The notes beneath the pieces are model-generated. The model did no database searches. It had not been told where the DNA came from and saw nothing but the letters and a program-made list of their open reading frames with translations. Shown here piece by piece: positions 50,737 to 59,258 of a DNA stretch of 64,000 nucleotides. A program made the position numbers and the translations under genes. Position 1 is the stretch's first letter. The number at the start of each line of letters is the position of its first letter. The DNA is from JAAXIE01 sp965204245 (GTDB taxonomy: Bacteria > Chloroflexota > Dehalococcoidia > Lucifugimonadales > JAAXIE01): the NCBI GenBank assembly GCA_965204245.1, contig CBDBED010000011.1, positions 124,001-188,000 on the forward strand. The letters run 5' to 3'.

Positions 50737-51552
50737 ATGCCGGAACTACCGGACGTAGAGGCAACCCGGCGCTACCTGCTGAATAGCGGGCTGGCAGGCT
50801 GTGGCGTTCGCAATGTGGAACTCTTCTGGTCCCGCGCCGTCAGGACCCCCGGTGTGGAAGACTTCGTCCTCACACTATGCGGCCAGCGTATCGAGACCGT
50901 GGGACGACGCTCCAAGTTCCTGCTGTTCCCTTTGGACCAGGGTTGGACGCTGGTGATGCATCTGCGTATGACCGGATCCCTGCTGGTGGAGGCGGCGAAC
51001 GAGCCCCGACCGGCCATGACGCGGAACCTCTACGTCCTCGATGACGGGCGAGAACTCCGCTTCGTCGACCCGCGCAAGCTGGGTCAAATCTGGCTAGTTC
51101 AAGACACGGACTCGCTATTGGGAGGCCTCGGCCCCGAACCCTTAGGCCCCGACTTCACGATAGATGTGCTTCAGTCCTGCCTCGCCAAACGCTCTGCTCC
51201 CATCAAGGCCCTGCTTTGCGACCAAGCCGTCATCGCTGGCATCGGCAACATCTACGCCGACGAACTCCTCTTCGCCGCCGGCATTCACCCACTACTCCCC
51301 GGCTCTGGTCTCTCGGAGCCGCAGGTGGCCCGTTTGCATGCTGAGATCGAGCCCATGCTGCTGGAAGCCACCGAGACCCTGACTGCATCCATGCCCTACC
51401 ACGGCCCGCCTACCGAGTCCCCCGAAGGCCTGCAACGCCTCAAGGTCCCCCGCGGACGCAACGGCGTCTGCACGCAATGCGAAGGGCCCATCACCCGTGT
51501 GCCGGTACGAGGCCGTAGCACCTACTACTGTGAAGCGTGCCAGCCAGCCTGA
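50737..51552 (+). CDS. mutM: Formamidopyrimidine-DNA glycosylase
   Basis: 271 residues. MPELPDVEATRRYL gives the N-terminal catalytic Pro-Glu (PELPD where PELPE is usual), VAGIGNIYADELLFAAGIHP is the helix-two-turn-helix, and CTQCEGPITRVPVRGRSTYY-CEACQ the zinc finger. It removes 8-oxoguanine. Starts 9 bases after the aldolase stop. Confidence 0.95.
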   Translation: MPELPDVEATRRYLLNSGLAGCGVRNVELFWSRAVRTPGVEDFVLTLCGQRIETVGRRSKFLLFPLDQGWTLVMHLRMTGSLLVEAANEPRPAMTRNLYVLDDGRELRFVDPRKLGQIWLVQDTDSLLGGLGPEPLGPDFTIDVLQSCLAKRSAPIKALLCDQAVIAGIGNIYADELLFAAGIHPLLPGSGLSEPQVARLHAEIEPMLLEATETLTASMPYHGPPTESPEGLQRLKVPRGRNGVCTQCEGPITRVPVRGRSTYYCEACQPA

Positions 51553-51620
51553 CCGGTTGCGTTTGACCCTTCCCGACCCTGTCTGTAGAATCCGATGTAG
51601 CTGGTCAAGGAGCGAAGCTC

Positions 51621-51842
51621 ATGCCCGTGTACGAGTACGTCTGCACTACGTGCAGTCACAAGTTCGACAAGATTCAGCCCATGGGGGCAACCGTAGCCGA
51701 GTGTCCCCACTGCGAACAGCCTGCCAGGAAGGCCATCTCCCTCTTCACTGCGACAGCCGCCTCTGAGAACGGTCTCCCCACGCCCGTAGCGGGAATCGGC
51801 GGAGGCGGGTGCTGTGGCGGTGGGTGCGGCTGCGGCCCATAG
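51621..51842 (+). CDS. FmdB-type zinc ribbon protein
   Basis: 73 residues. MPVYEYVCTTCSHKFDKIQP with AECPHCEQPARKAIS is the FmdB/CxxC_CXXC_SSSS zinc ribbon. The tail is a Gly/Cys cluster (GGGGCCGGGCGCGP). Putative regulatory role only. Confidence 0.88.
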   Translation: MPVYEYVCTTCSHKFDKIQPMGATVAECPHCEQPARKAISLFTATAASENGLPTPVAGIGGGGCCGGGCGCGP

Positions 51843-51867
51843 CCGACCTGTTCCAGTCCGTGGTGCG

Positions 51868-52611
51868 CTAGGTTGGCCTGCCGGGGCTTGCATGGCGCAC
51901 CTTGCTCCGTATGGTGAGCCACAGGGCTTGCAGCCGCCTCTTTTGCAGCACTCCTACACAGACCGCCCCCAAGATCACCGACTTCCCCAACGCCAGTATC
52001 CCCACAAACAGCGTGGCATCCAGCCAGAAGCCTTGGGGGAACATCATCACCAGAAAGTGCCTTCGCGGGTCCAGTTGCCAGAAGTCGTTTGCAAAGCTCA
52101 CTTGGTGGAATAGCAGGAACAGGCTGTCGAATCCCACCAGTGAGATGAGCCCCACACCAACAACGAACACCACCGTGACTTCGCTGCCCCACAGGGCAAG
52201 CCGTGCCAGCCTCACCCCATCGCTCCTGCCGTTCCTCCACAGACAGAGGACCGCATACCCCAGCAGGTAGGCCATTGCCCCTGCTCCCAACCCGTAAACA
52301 CCCCACAGCAAGCGCTTTACGTCGGCCATGTGGATCAACTCGCGCTCTGTGAAAAGCTCCCGCTCCTCACCATGCACCTCGGCCCTGAGGACTAACGGGC
52401 TGCCCGGCGAGTTGAAGTAGTCGCGAATGGTGCGAGCGCTTTCCCTGAGTCCCTCGTCGGTAATGCCCGTACGCAGGGAGATGTCATATTTATCGAAGCC
52501 GTAGCTGTACAAGCGCATTTCGTTGAAGGCATAGGTCACACTGCTGCATATAAACAGCAACGGCAGGGCTATCACGAACAGGACGGCCAACCCTCTCCAT
52601 AGGTATGCCAA
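51868..52611 (-). CDS. DUF1461 integral membrane protein
   Basis: About 247 residues. Four membrane segments: LAVLFVIALPLLFICSSVTY, LLWGVYGLGAGAMAYLLGYA, WGSEVTVVFVVGVGLISLVG and GFWLDATLFVGILALGKSVI, with the extracytoplasmic FTERELIHMADVKRL typical of TIGR01906/DUF1461. A perfect AAGGAGGTG lies just before TTG 52611; an ATG 15 bases earlier has none. Divergent from mazG. Confidence 0.85.
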   Translation of the reverse strand: MAYLWRGLAVLFVIALPLLFICSSVTYAFNEMRLYSYGFDKYDISLRTGITDEGLRESARTIRDYFNSPGSPLVLRAEVHGEERELFTERELIHMADVKRLLWGVYGLGAGAMAYLLGYAVLCLWRNGRSDGVRLARLALWGSEVTVVFVVGVGLISLVGFDSLFLLFHQVSFANDFWQLDPRRHFLVMMFPQGFWLDATLFVGILALGKSVILGAVCVGVLQKRRLQALWLTIRSKVRHASPGRPT

Positions 52612-52646
52612 GACACCTCCTTGCATGGCACGGTAGCACCCGCCCC

Positions 52647-52676
52647 GTTGCCAGGCAACGGGCCCACTCCTATAAT
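52647..52676 (+). promoter_or_regulatory. mazG promoter, overlapping palindrome
   Basis: TTGCCA (52648-52653), 17 bases, TATAAT (52671-52676); the ATG follows 6 bases later at the expected start point. The -35 sits in CGTTGCC-A-GGCAACG (52646-52660), a candidate operator. Confidence 0.75.
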
Positions 52677-52682
52677 CGCCCC

Positions 52683-53477
52683 ATGCCCCCTCCGGAAGAA
52701 GTCTCTCCAGACGCCCCCACTTTTCAAGACCTGCTGCAAATCGTCGACCGCCTCCGCTCTCCCGGCGGTTGCCCCTGGGACTTGGAGCAGACCCACGAGT
52801 CCCTGAAACGCAATCTGTTAGAGGAGTCCTACGAGGTATTGGAGGCTATCGATTCCGCCGACCCAGCGAAGCTCTCCGAGGAGTTGGGCGACATACTTGT
52901 GCAAGTGGCATTCCACTGCAACATCGCCGAACAGGCTGGCACCTTCCAGACGGGCGACGTAATCCAGAAGATCAACGACAAGCTGGTTCGTCGCCATCCC
53001 CATGTGTTCGGAGATGCCATTGCCACCGATGCGCGGCAGGTGGAGCAGCAGTGGGAAGTCCTCAAGGAAGCAGAGGGGACACGCCGCTCGCGCGTGGAGG
53101 GCATCCCACGCGACCTGCCCTCCCTTGCCGCCGCCCAACTCATGCAAGACCGGGTTGCTCGTGACGGCTTTGAATGGGAGGACATATCCGGCGTCCTCGA
53201 CAAGGTGTCTGAAGAAGTCGAGGAACTGCAGGAGGCGTCAACCGAGAGTGAACGCGCCGCGGAGTTCGGCGACCTGCTTCTAGCTCTGGTTAACCTAGGC
53301 CGTTGGATGGGCATCCACGCAGAAGATGCACTGCGGCAGGCCAATGGCCGATTCTCCCAACGCTACCAGCAAATGGAAGAAGCCGCCCGCGAGCAGAACA
53401 CCCGCTTGAGAGACCTGACCCTCGACGAGAAAGAAGCTCTCTGGCAGCAGGCCAAGCGGGACCTAGCCAGCGAATAG
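52683..53477 (+). CDS. mazG: Nucleoside triphosphate pyrophosphohydrolase
   Basis: 264 residues, two MazG domains. LRSPGGCPWDLEQTHESLKR, NLLEESYEVLEAIDSADPAK and EELGDILVQVAFHCNIAEQA show the metal-binding EExxE and D; the second domain has EVEELQEASTESERAAEFGD. It hydrolyses (d)NTPs to monophosphates and pyrophosphate as house-cleaning or stress control. No ribosome site; the mRNA seems leaderless. Confidence 0.94.
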   Translation: MPPPEEVSPDAPTFQDLLQIVDRLRSPGGCPWDLEQTHESLKRNLLEESYEVLEAIDSADPAKLSEELGDILVQVAFHCNIAEQAGTFQTGDVIQKINDKLVRRHPHVFGDAIATDARQVEQQWEVLKEAEGTRRSRVEGIPRDLPSLAAAQLMQDRVARDGFEWEDISGVLDKVSEEVEELQEASTESERAAEFGDLLLALVNLGRWMGIHAEDALRQANGRFSQRYQQMEEAAREQNTRLRDLTLDEKEALWQQAKRDLASE

Positions 53478-53613
53478 GTTCGGCCACCCGCCTCCCTCCG
53501 AACCCCATTCGGCCGGGTTCAGCCCGTGATAGAATTGCTGCGTATTCCGTACCCAACTAGATCATGCCTTCTGCCCCACTCGTTGGCATAGCCCCGGCAC
53601 AAGGAGGACTACC

Positions 53614-55953
53614 ATGGTGATAGGCCAGCCGTCCCGCATTGTTGGAGCCTCGGTGAAGCGCAAGGAGGACCCGCGCCTCATAACCGGCGAGGGTAAATAC
53701 ACCGACGATGTGCAGTTGCCCGGCATGACCTACATGTCGGTCCTACGCAGTCCTCATGCCTCGGCCCGCATCGTCAGCATCGACACTTCCCGCGCAGCGC
53801 AGCACCCCAGGGTCCTAGCTGTCATGACGGGTGAAGAGTGCAGGCAACTGTGCCAAGGCCCCCTGCCCGTTGCTGCCCCCTTCCCTAATATGAACTACGT
53901 CGACCGTTACCCACTAGCCACTGACCGCGTTGTGTTCGTGGGCGAAGTGGTAGCGGCCGTGGTCGCAGCCGACCGCAACTCGGCTAGGGACGCCGTCGAG
54001 TTGATCAACGTGCAATACGAGGCCACCTCACCGGCCGTGGACATGGAGGAATCGGCTGCCGCCGGTTCTCAACTCGTGCACCCCGAACTGGGAACCAACA
54101 TCTGCTATGAGCACACCGGGTCGGCGGGAGACCCCGAAGCGGCCTTCGCAGGGGCCGACGGCATCGTTAGCGAAAAGATGTCCCAGCCCCGGTTGGTAGC
54201 CGTCCCCATGGAAGGCCGGGCAGTGGTGGCCAACTACGAGAGGGCAGAGGGCAAGCTGACGCTCTGGGTCGGGTCTCAGAGTCCGCACATGGAACGCACT
54301 TTCATCTCCAATATCCTCGGGATACCGGAGAACAAAATTCGCGTCATAGTCATCGACATGGGTGGAGGCTTCGGCGTGAAGATGAACTCCTACCCCGAAA
54401 ACTCCTTGGCTTGCCTGATGAGCATGAAGCTGGGACGCCCTGTGAAATGGATAGAAGAGCGTTCCGAGAACTTCGTTGCAACTGCCCATGGCCGGGGCCA
54501 GTCCCAATACGTGGAGGCCGCCTACAAGAACGATGGGACATTGCTGGCCCTCCGCCTGCGCATGTATGCCGACCTCGGTGCCTACTGCCAAGTCGTGTCC
54601 CACATGATTCCGACGCTCACGCCCGTCATGGCCCCCGGCGTCTATGGCGTGCAGAACTTTGCGTGGGAAGCCTACGGCGTCCTCACCAACAAGATTCCCT
54701 ACGACGCCTACCGGGGAGCGGGACGCCCCGAGGCCGCTTATATCATCGAGCGAGTCATGGACCTCATCGCCCAGAAACTCGGCATGGAACCCACCGAAAT
54801 CCGGCGCAAGAACTTCATCCCCACCGAGTCCTTCCCCTACGTCACCCCCACCCACATGCCCTACGATAGTGCCAACTACCCTGAAGCCTTGGACAAGGCC
54901 TTGGCAATCGCGGGCTACGGCGAACTGCGGGCCGAAAAAGAGCGGGTCCGCGCACAGGGTGGCCTCATGGGCATCGGAGTCACTGTCACCACCGAGATAT
55001 GTGGCATGGGGCCCGCCTTTACCATGGGTGGCTTGGGAGGCTTCGAGTCCGCTGTCGTCCGCTTCCACCCCACCGGAAAAGTTACCGTGCTCACGGGCGC
55101 ATCACCCCATGGCCAGGGAGAAGAGACCTCTTTTGCCCAGTTGGCAGCCGACGACCTCGGAGTGCCATTCGACGATATCGAGGTCGTTCACGGTGACACC
55201 GACGTGGTGCCCAAGGGCACAGGCACATTCGGCAGCCGTGCTTTGGCCGTCGGAGGCACCGCTGTCCTTGAAGCCGGTGCTAAGGTCAAGGAGAAAGCGG
55301 CACAGATAGCGGGAGCCCTCCTCGAGGTGCCAGCCCAGCAGGTAGTGCTGGAAGGCGGGCGCTTCTATGTCGAAGACGTGATGGAGAAGTCCGTCAGTTG
55401 GGCCGACGTAGCCCGGGAGGCCTACGATGGGCGCATGCTGCCCCCCGATGTGGAGCGGGGCTTGGAGGCCACTGCCTTCTGGGAGCCGCCGAGCCTGACC
55501 TTCCCCTATAGCGCCCACGTTGCAGTAGTCACCATCGACCCCGATACGGGCGAAGTAACACTCAACCGTTACTTCTCGGTCGACGACTGTGGCGTGGTCA
55601 TCAACCCCATGCTGGTGGAAGGCCAGATACACGGCGGTTTGGCCCAAGGCATAGGCCAAGCCCTCTTGGAAGAGGCAGTCTACGACGACCAAGGCCAGCT
55701 CATTTCCGGTAGCCTGATGGACTACCCTGTCCCATTTGCCGACGAGCTTCCAAGCTTCACGCTGGACCGCACCGTCACTCCCACACCCAACAACCCCATG
55801 GGTGCCAAGGGTATCGGCGAGATGGCCACGGTTGCTGCCACGCCCACGGTGGTCGGCGCCGTTGTCGACGCCCTGTCACACTTGGGCGTCACTCACATCG
55901 ATATTCCCATCCGGCCCGAAAAGGTGTGGCGCATCCTCCACCCTGAGGGGTGA
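53614..55953 (+). CDS. Xanthine-dehydrogenase-family molybdopterin subunit
   Basis: 779 residues. IVGASVKRKEDPRLITGEGK at the start, IDMGGGFGVKMNSYPENSLA, YRGAGRPEAAYIIERVMDLI and GAKGIGEMATVAATPTVVGA (with the catalytic Glu in GIGEM) are aldehyde-oxidase/CoxL-type motifs. The CoxL-specific AYxCSFR loop is not seen, so a CO dehydrogenase role is unlikely. The small FAD and iron-sulfur partners are not adjacent, which is unusual. AAGGAGGACTACC precedes ATG 53614. Confidence 0.92.
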   Translation: MVIGQPSRIVGASVKRKEDPRLITGEGKYTDDVQLPGMTYMSVLRSPHASARIVSIDTSRAAQHPRVLAVMTGEECRQLCQGPLPVAAPFPNMNYVDRYPLATDRVVFVGEVVAAVVAADRNSARDAVELINVQYEATSPAVDMEESAAAGSQLVHPELGTNICYEHTGSAGDPEAAFAGADGIVSEKMSQPRLVAVPMEGRAVVANYERAEGKLTLWVGSQSPHMERTFISNILGIPENKIRVIVIDMGGGFGVKMNSYPENSLACLMSMKLGRPVKWIEERSENFVATAHGRGQSQYVEAAYKNDGTLLALRLRMYADLGAYCQVVSHMIPTLTPVMAPGVYGVQNFAWEAYGVLTNKIPYDAYRGAGRPEAAYIIERVMDLIAQKLGMEPTEIRRKNFIPTESFPYVTPTHMPYDSANYPEALDKALAIAGYGELRAEKERVRAQGGLMGIGVTVTTEICGMGPAFTMGGLGGFESAVVRFHPTGKVTVLTGASPHGQGEETSFAQLAADDLGVPFDDIEVVHGDTDVVPKGTGTFGSRALAVGGTAVLEAGAKVKEKAAQIAGALLEVPAQQVVLEGGRFYVEDVMEKSVSWADVAREAYDGRMLPPDVERGLEATAFWEPPSLTFPYSAHVAVVTIDPDTGEVTLNRYFSVDDCGVVINPMLVEGQIHGGLAQGIGQALLEEAVYDDQGQLISGSLMDYPVPFADELPSFTLDRTVTPTPNNPMGAKGIGEMATVAATPTVVGAVVDALSHLGVTHIDIPIRPEKVWRILHPEG

Positions 55954-55996
55954 CAGGGCTTCACATTCAACACCATACAGCCGCCTGACCAAGCGA

Positions 55997-56037
55997 CGAC
56001 TGACTCCCTGCTTCTGCTAGAGGAAGGGGGTCAGTCG
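55997..56037 (+). promoter_or_regulatory. Hairpin in the sat leader
   Basis: CGACTGACTCCC and GGGGGTCAGTCG form a long stem 35 bases before sat. No T-run, so either a weak terminator of the upstream gene or a leader structure. Confidence 0.45.
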
Positions 56038-56071
56038 CGGTGTGGAAACTCGGACCTGAAGGAGACCAACC

Positions 56072-57307
56072 GTGGTTGATAATGCCCTGTCACCCCATGG
56101 AGGAGAACTCATTGAGCGCGTGCTCACCGGCGAAGCAGCCCGGCAGCGGGTCCAGGGTCTCCCCGAGATCCCCGTCCGGGAGCCCCTAGCCCGGGAATGC
56201 ATGAACATCGCCTTGGGTTTCTTCTCACCTCTACAGGGCTTCCTCAACCAACCGGACCTACACTCAGTTGTCGAGAACATGCGCCTCGCCAGCGGATATA
56301 TCTGGTCGGTGCCCGTAGTCCTCGACATGCCGGCGCAACAGGTCGACGAATTGGGGCTGCACGCAGGCGACTCTGCGCTGCTCACCTTCCAGAACAACCC
56401 CCTTGCTGTGCTTGAAGTCGAGGACATCTACTCCTACGACAAGGAAGCCATGGCCCGCCATGTCTATGGCACCACCGACGAGGCCCATCCCGGCGTGGCT
56501 AGAACCTACGCATACCAGGAACGCTTTATCGGAGGCACGGTGACGTTGGTGAACCAGCCCTCACTGCACCAACCCTTCGCCGACTTCTGGTACACGCCCA
56601 CCACCATGCGACAAGCCGTTGCTGAGCGTGGCTGGAAGCGTGTCGTCGCCCACCAGACTCGCAACGTGCCCCATGCCGGCCACGAGTGGAGCATGAAGGG
56701 AGCGTGGTTCGCCTCCGACAGCGACGGCGTTCTGGTAAACGCCGTCGTCGGAGAGAAAAAGCAGGGCGATTACATCGATGAAGCCATCCTCATGGGCCAC
56801 GACACGGTACGCCAAGCAGGCTACTTCCGCGAGGACATACATATGACGTCCATGCTCCTTTGGGACATGCGCTATGCTGGCCCCAAGGAAGCCGTGTTCC
56901 ACGCCCTCGTTCGCAAGAACCTCGGCTGCACCCACCACATGTTCGGGCGCGACCACGCTGGGGTGGGACGTTATTACGATACCTACGCCGCCCACCGCAT
57001 CTTTTCTGAGCTACCTCCGCTGGGCATCGAACCCGTGTTGAGTTTGGAATGGTGGTATTGCCCCGTTTGCAAGGGATCAGCTTACGAGGGCCTCTGCGGC
57101 CATGCCGACCGGAAGGAGGAACTCAGCGGTACCCTGATGCGGCGAATCCTCGAGGGTGGCGAGGAACCCGACCCTGCCAAGTTCCGCCCGGAGGTCCTGA
57201 AAGTCGTGCGGCAGTGCGCTGCCGACTACGGGTTCGGTTCCCCTTTTGTCACAGAGCAGTACCTGTCCAATCGTAACCCGGTGATGAGTCTGGGACCGAT
57301 GCAATGA
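56072..57307 (+). CDS. sat: Sulfate adenylyltransferase (ATP sulfurylase)
   Basis: 411 residues. HQTRNVPHAGHEWSMKGAWF carries the HxGH nucleotide motif (QTRN followed by V where P is usual), MRYAGPKEAVFHALVRKNLG and MFGRDHAGVGRYYDTYAAHR are the family core, and WYCPVCKGSAYEGLCGH holds zinc-binding cysteines. It makes APS from sulfate and ATP, or runs in reverse in sulfur oxidation. AAGGAGACCAACC precedes the GTG. No apr or dsr genes lie near. Confidence 0.94.
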   Translation: MVDNALSPHGGELIERVLTGEAARQRVQGLPEIPVREPLARECMNIALGFFSPLQGFLNQPDLHSVVENMRLASGYIWSVPVVLDMPAQQVDELGLHAGDSALLTFQNNPLAVLEVEDIYSYDKEAMARHVYGTTDEAHPGVARTYAYQERFIGGTVTLVNQPSLHQPFADFWYTPTTMRQAVAERGWKRVVAHQTRNVPHAGHEWSMKGAWFASDSDGVLVNAVVGEKKQGDYIDEAILMGHDTVRQAGYFREDIHMTSMLLWDMRYAGPKEAVFHALVRKNLGCTHHMFGRDHAGVGRYYDTYAAHRIFSELPPLGIEPVLSLEWWYCPVCKGSAYEGLCGHADRKEELSGTLMRRILEGGEEPDPAKFRPEVLKVVRQCAADYGFGSPFVTEQYLSNRNPVMSLGPMQ

Positions 57308-57427
57308 CCCTAACGCAAACGTGTGACCTCAATCGTTGGACAGGAGAACTATCTGAGTACCGGGCAGCTTAGACACTATGGACTCCGCGGACTACCCTGC
57401 TGCCTGCGATAGATGCCAAGCCTAACC

Positions 57428-57970
57428 CTACTTCGTAAGCAGCAACTCCAAAACCTGTGGCAATGCCCGGCGCGCCTGTAATGCAACCCCATCCTCTTCC
57501 AAGCTGCCCACTGGATGAGGAATTACAGCAAAGGGGTAGTCCTCGATACCGCGTATCTTGGCGATGGCGTTGCCCGAAGCAATGAAGGGCTCGGTGCAAA
57601 TGGCTGCTGCGGGCATGCCTGCCTTCTCAAAGCTGATTGCGTCGTGCACACTGCACGTGCTGCAGGATCCTCAATCGCCAATCGCGGTGATCACCGCATC
57701 GCACTTCTCCAGCAGTTCGTCCACCATCTCCTGTTTGGCTGGCCGGGATACGTCCCGCTTGTTCAAACGCACTACGCCCTTAACATCGTAGGTGTCCTGC
57801 AACAGGCTGGTCACAGCATCCAGAAGAGTGTCTGAGTTGCGTTTGCCGTTGGCCAATAATCCCAGCACCCGGCCATTCAGGTCTTCGAGCCTTGGGGCCA
57901 TGTTCGTGTTGTCCGGCAGGGCCTCCACCGTCGGGTCGAGGAGCACCATGTCCGTCTTTTCCGCAGTCAT
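57428..57970 (-). CDS. UGSC family selenoprotein (in-frame TGA = Sec)
   Basis: 180 residues if TGA 57671-57673 is read as selenocysteine (residue 100). Upstream part: MTAEKTDMVLLDPTVEALPD, DLNGRVLGLLANGKRNSDTL and CDAVITAIGD; then U-GSCSTCSVHDAISFEK and AGMPAAAICTEPFIASGNAI to the stop. The frame stays open and conserved in character across the TGA. A hairpin CGTGCA-GTG-TGCACG begins about 17 bases after it, a position suitable for a bacterial SECIS. UGSC proteins are known from marine metagenomes; their function is unproven, possibly redox. ATG 57970 follows AGGAGG. Confidence 0.85.
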
Positions 57971-58113
57971 TGCGCCTCCTTCGGTTGGGGTCTTGCGGAC
58001 CCTGCTGCTTCCGCGGATTCTAGCATCGCAGCTTCCTGCAAGGAAAGTCGTCCAATTGCACCGGGTACGTGACTCCCAGACCCCAAGCGGATTGCTCACA
58101 CCTATCCATTTGC

Positions 58114-59163
58114 CTAAACCCCTGCGATCTGCCGTGTAACCGACGCCGCCGTGATTCCCTTGGACCACCGTGGCACTAGGGCCGACCACGGACCTCCCGG
58201 CCCACCGCCGGACAACAGCATCAACGACTCCGGCGAGCGCAGGGCCCCAACCGATTCGTCCTCACGGCCAGGCTCCGGTATCTCGGCCTTGAATACGTCG
58301 CTCCACGCTTTCGCAGAGCGCCGCGCAGTCTGGTGCAAAAACTCCCGCGCCTGCTGCTTGCTCCACCCAGCTTCTCTGAAGAAGCCCATGTGTTCCGGGC
58401 ACACCACAAGAATCATCTCTCTGTGCTCAGGCCCCAAGCCCATCAACTGATCAGCTACAGCCGTAAGCAACGCCTCGGGGGTGTTTCCGCGCCGGATGTC
58501 GATCTGCACCGGCCCCAAGGACGCTCCCACCGTCACACAGCTTGCTTCGGGCGGGAATCCTCTCTCCACGTGCAGCGGCTCCCAGATGCTGCTCTCCTCA
58601 TCCTCAGCGATGCAGTACGAGTACTTGCCGGGATGCCCCAAGGTGGAGCGGTCCAACACACCCGGATGGTTCTGCAAGGCGTTAATCAGCAACAGTCGAA
58701 TGGCCCTTCCCACCGTGGCATTGGCCCGTCTGTCCGGACCGGGCCCGAACAGATTGTGCCCGCTGGCGAACCCCAACTGTTTTCGAATCGGCCCGTTCAC
58801 GATGACCAGAGGCGCCGACCCAGCGGTGCTCGCCGATGTCCCGTGCAAGCTGAACTCCGGTTGCACCATACACTCGGCCGCGGTGAGCACCACGGGCATG
58901 AACTCCGGCAGACACCCCGCCATCACAGCGGCGATAGCCACCTTCTCCACCGTAATCACGCGCCCACGCACAGGCTCCGTGCTCAGCACCTCGCCCGGTT
59001 CCCGCCCCACGACCTCCACGAAGCTCAACACCCTTTCCTCGGTAGGAGGCACCACGGGCAGCCCATCGGTCCACCCCTTTTCGTAGTAGAGGGCCATGGC
59101 ATCTTCAGTAGTGCCGCTCATCTCTACGCGATTAGAGGCAAGGGAGTCACGCTGCAAACTCAT
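58114..59163 (-). CDS. Conserved protein found with UGSC selenoproteins
   Basis: 349 residues. YYEKGWTDGLPVVPPTEERV, KVAIAAVMAGCLPEFMPVVL, SAPLVIVNGPIRKQLGFASG and MILVVCPEHMGFFREAGWSK. From memory, similar proteins occur beside UGSC genes; no characterised family is known to me. Possibly a metal or redox enzyme (conserved Cys in AGCLPE). It precedes the selenoprotein by 143 bases on the same strand, suggesting one operon. The ATG at 59163 has GGAG nine bases before; a second ATG at 59121 is possible. Confidence 0.65.
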   Translation of the reverse strand: MSLQRDSLASNRVEMSGTTEDAMALYYEKGWTDGLPVVPPTEERVLSFVEVVGREPGEVLSTEPVRGRVITVEKVAIAAVMAGCLPEFMPVVLTAAECMVQPEFSLHGTSASTAGSAPLVIVNGPIRKQLGFASGHNLFGPGPDRRANATVGRAIRLLLINALQNHPGVLDRSTLGHPGKYSYCIAEDEESSIWEPLHVERGFPPEASCVTVGASLGPVQIDIRRGNTPEALLTAVADQLMGLGPEHREMILVVCPEHMGFFREAGWSKQQAREFLHQTARRSAKAWSDVFKAEIPEPGREDESVGALRSPESLMLLSGGGPGGPWSALVPRWSKGITAASVTRQIAGV

Positions 59164-59258
59164 AACGGACGCTCCAAGAGGGGTTGGCTAAAGCTAGCCC
59201 CTAAAGCTAGCACAGTAGCAAGCAGGGACTCAAACGTGGGGAGAATACCGATGGCAAT

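Noticed and set aside
57515..58139. Plus-strand frames across the selenoprotein
   Set aside because: They cover the TGA only as antisense; the UGSC motif and ribosome site are on the minus strand.
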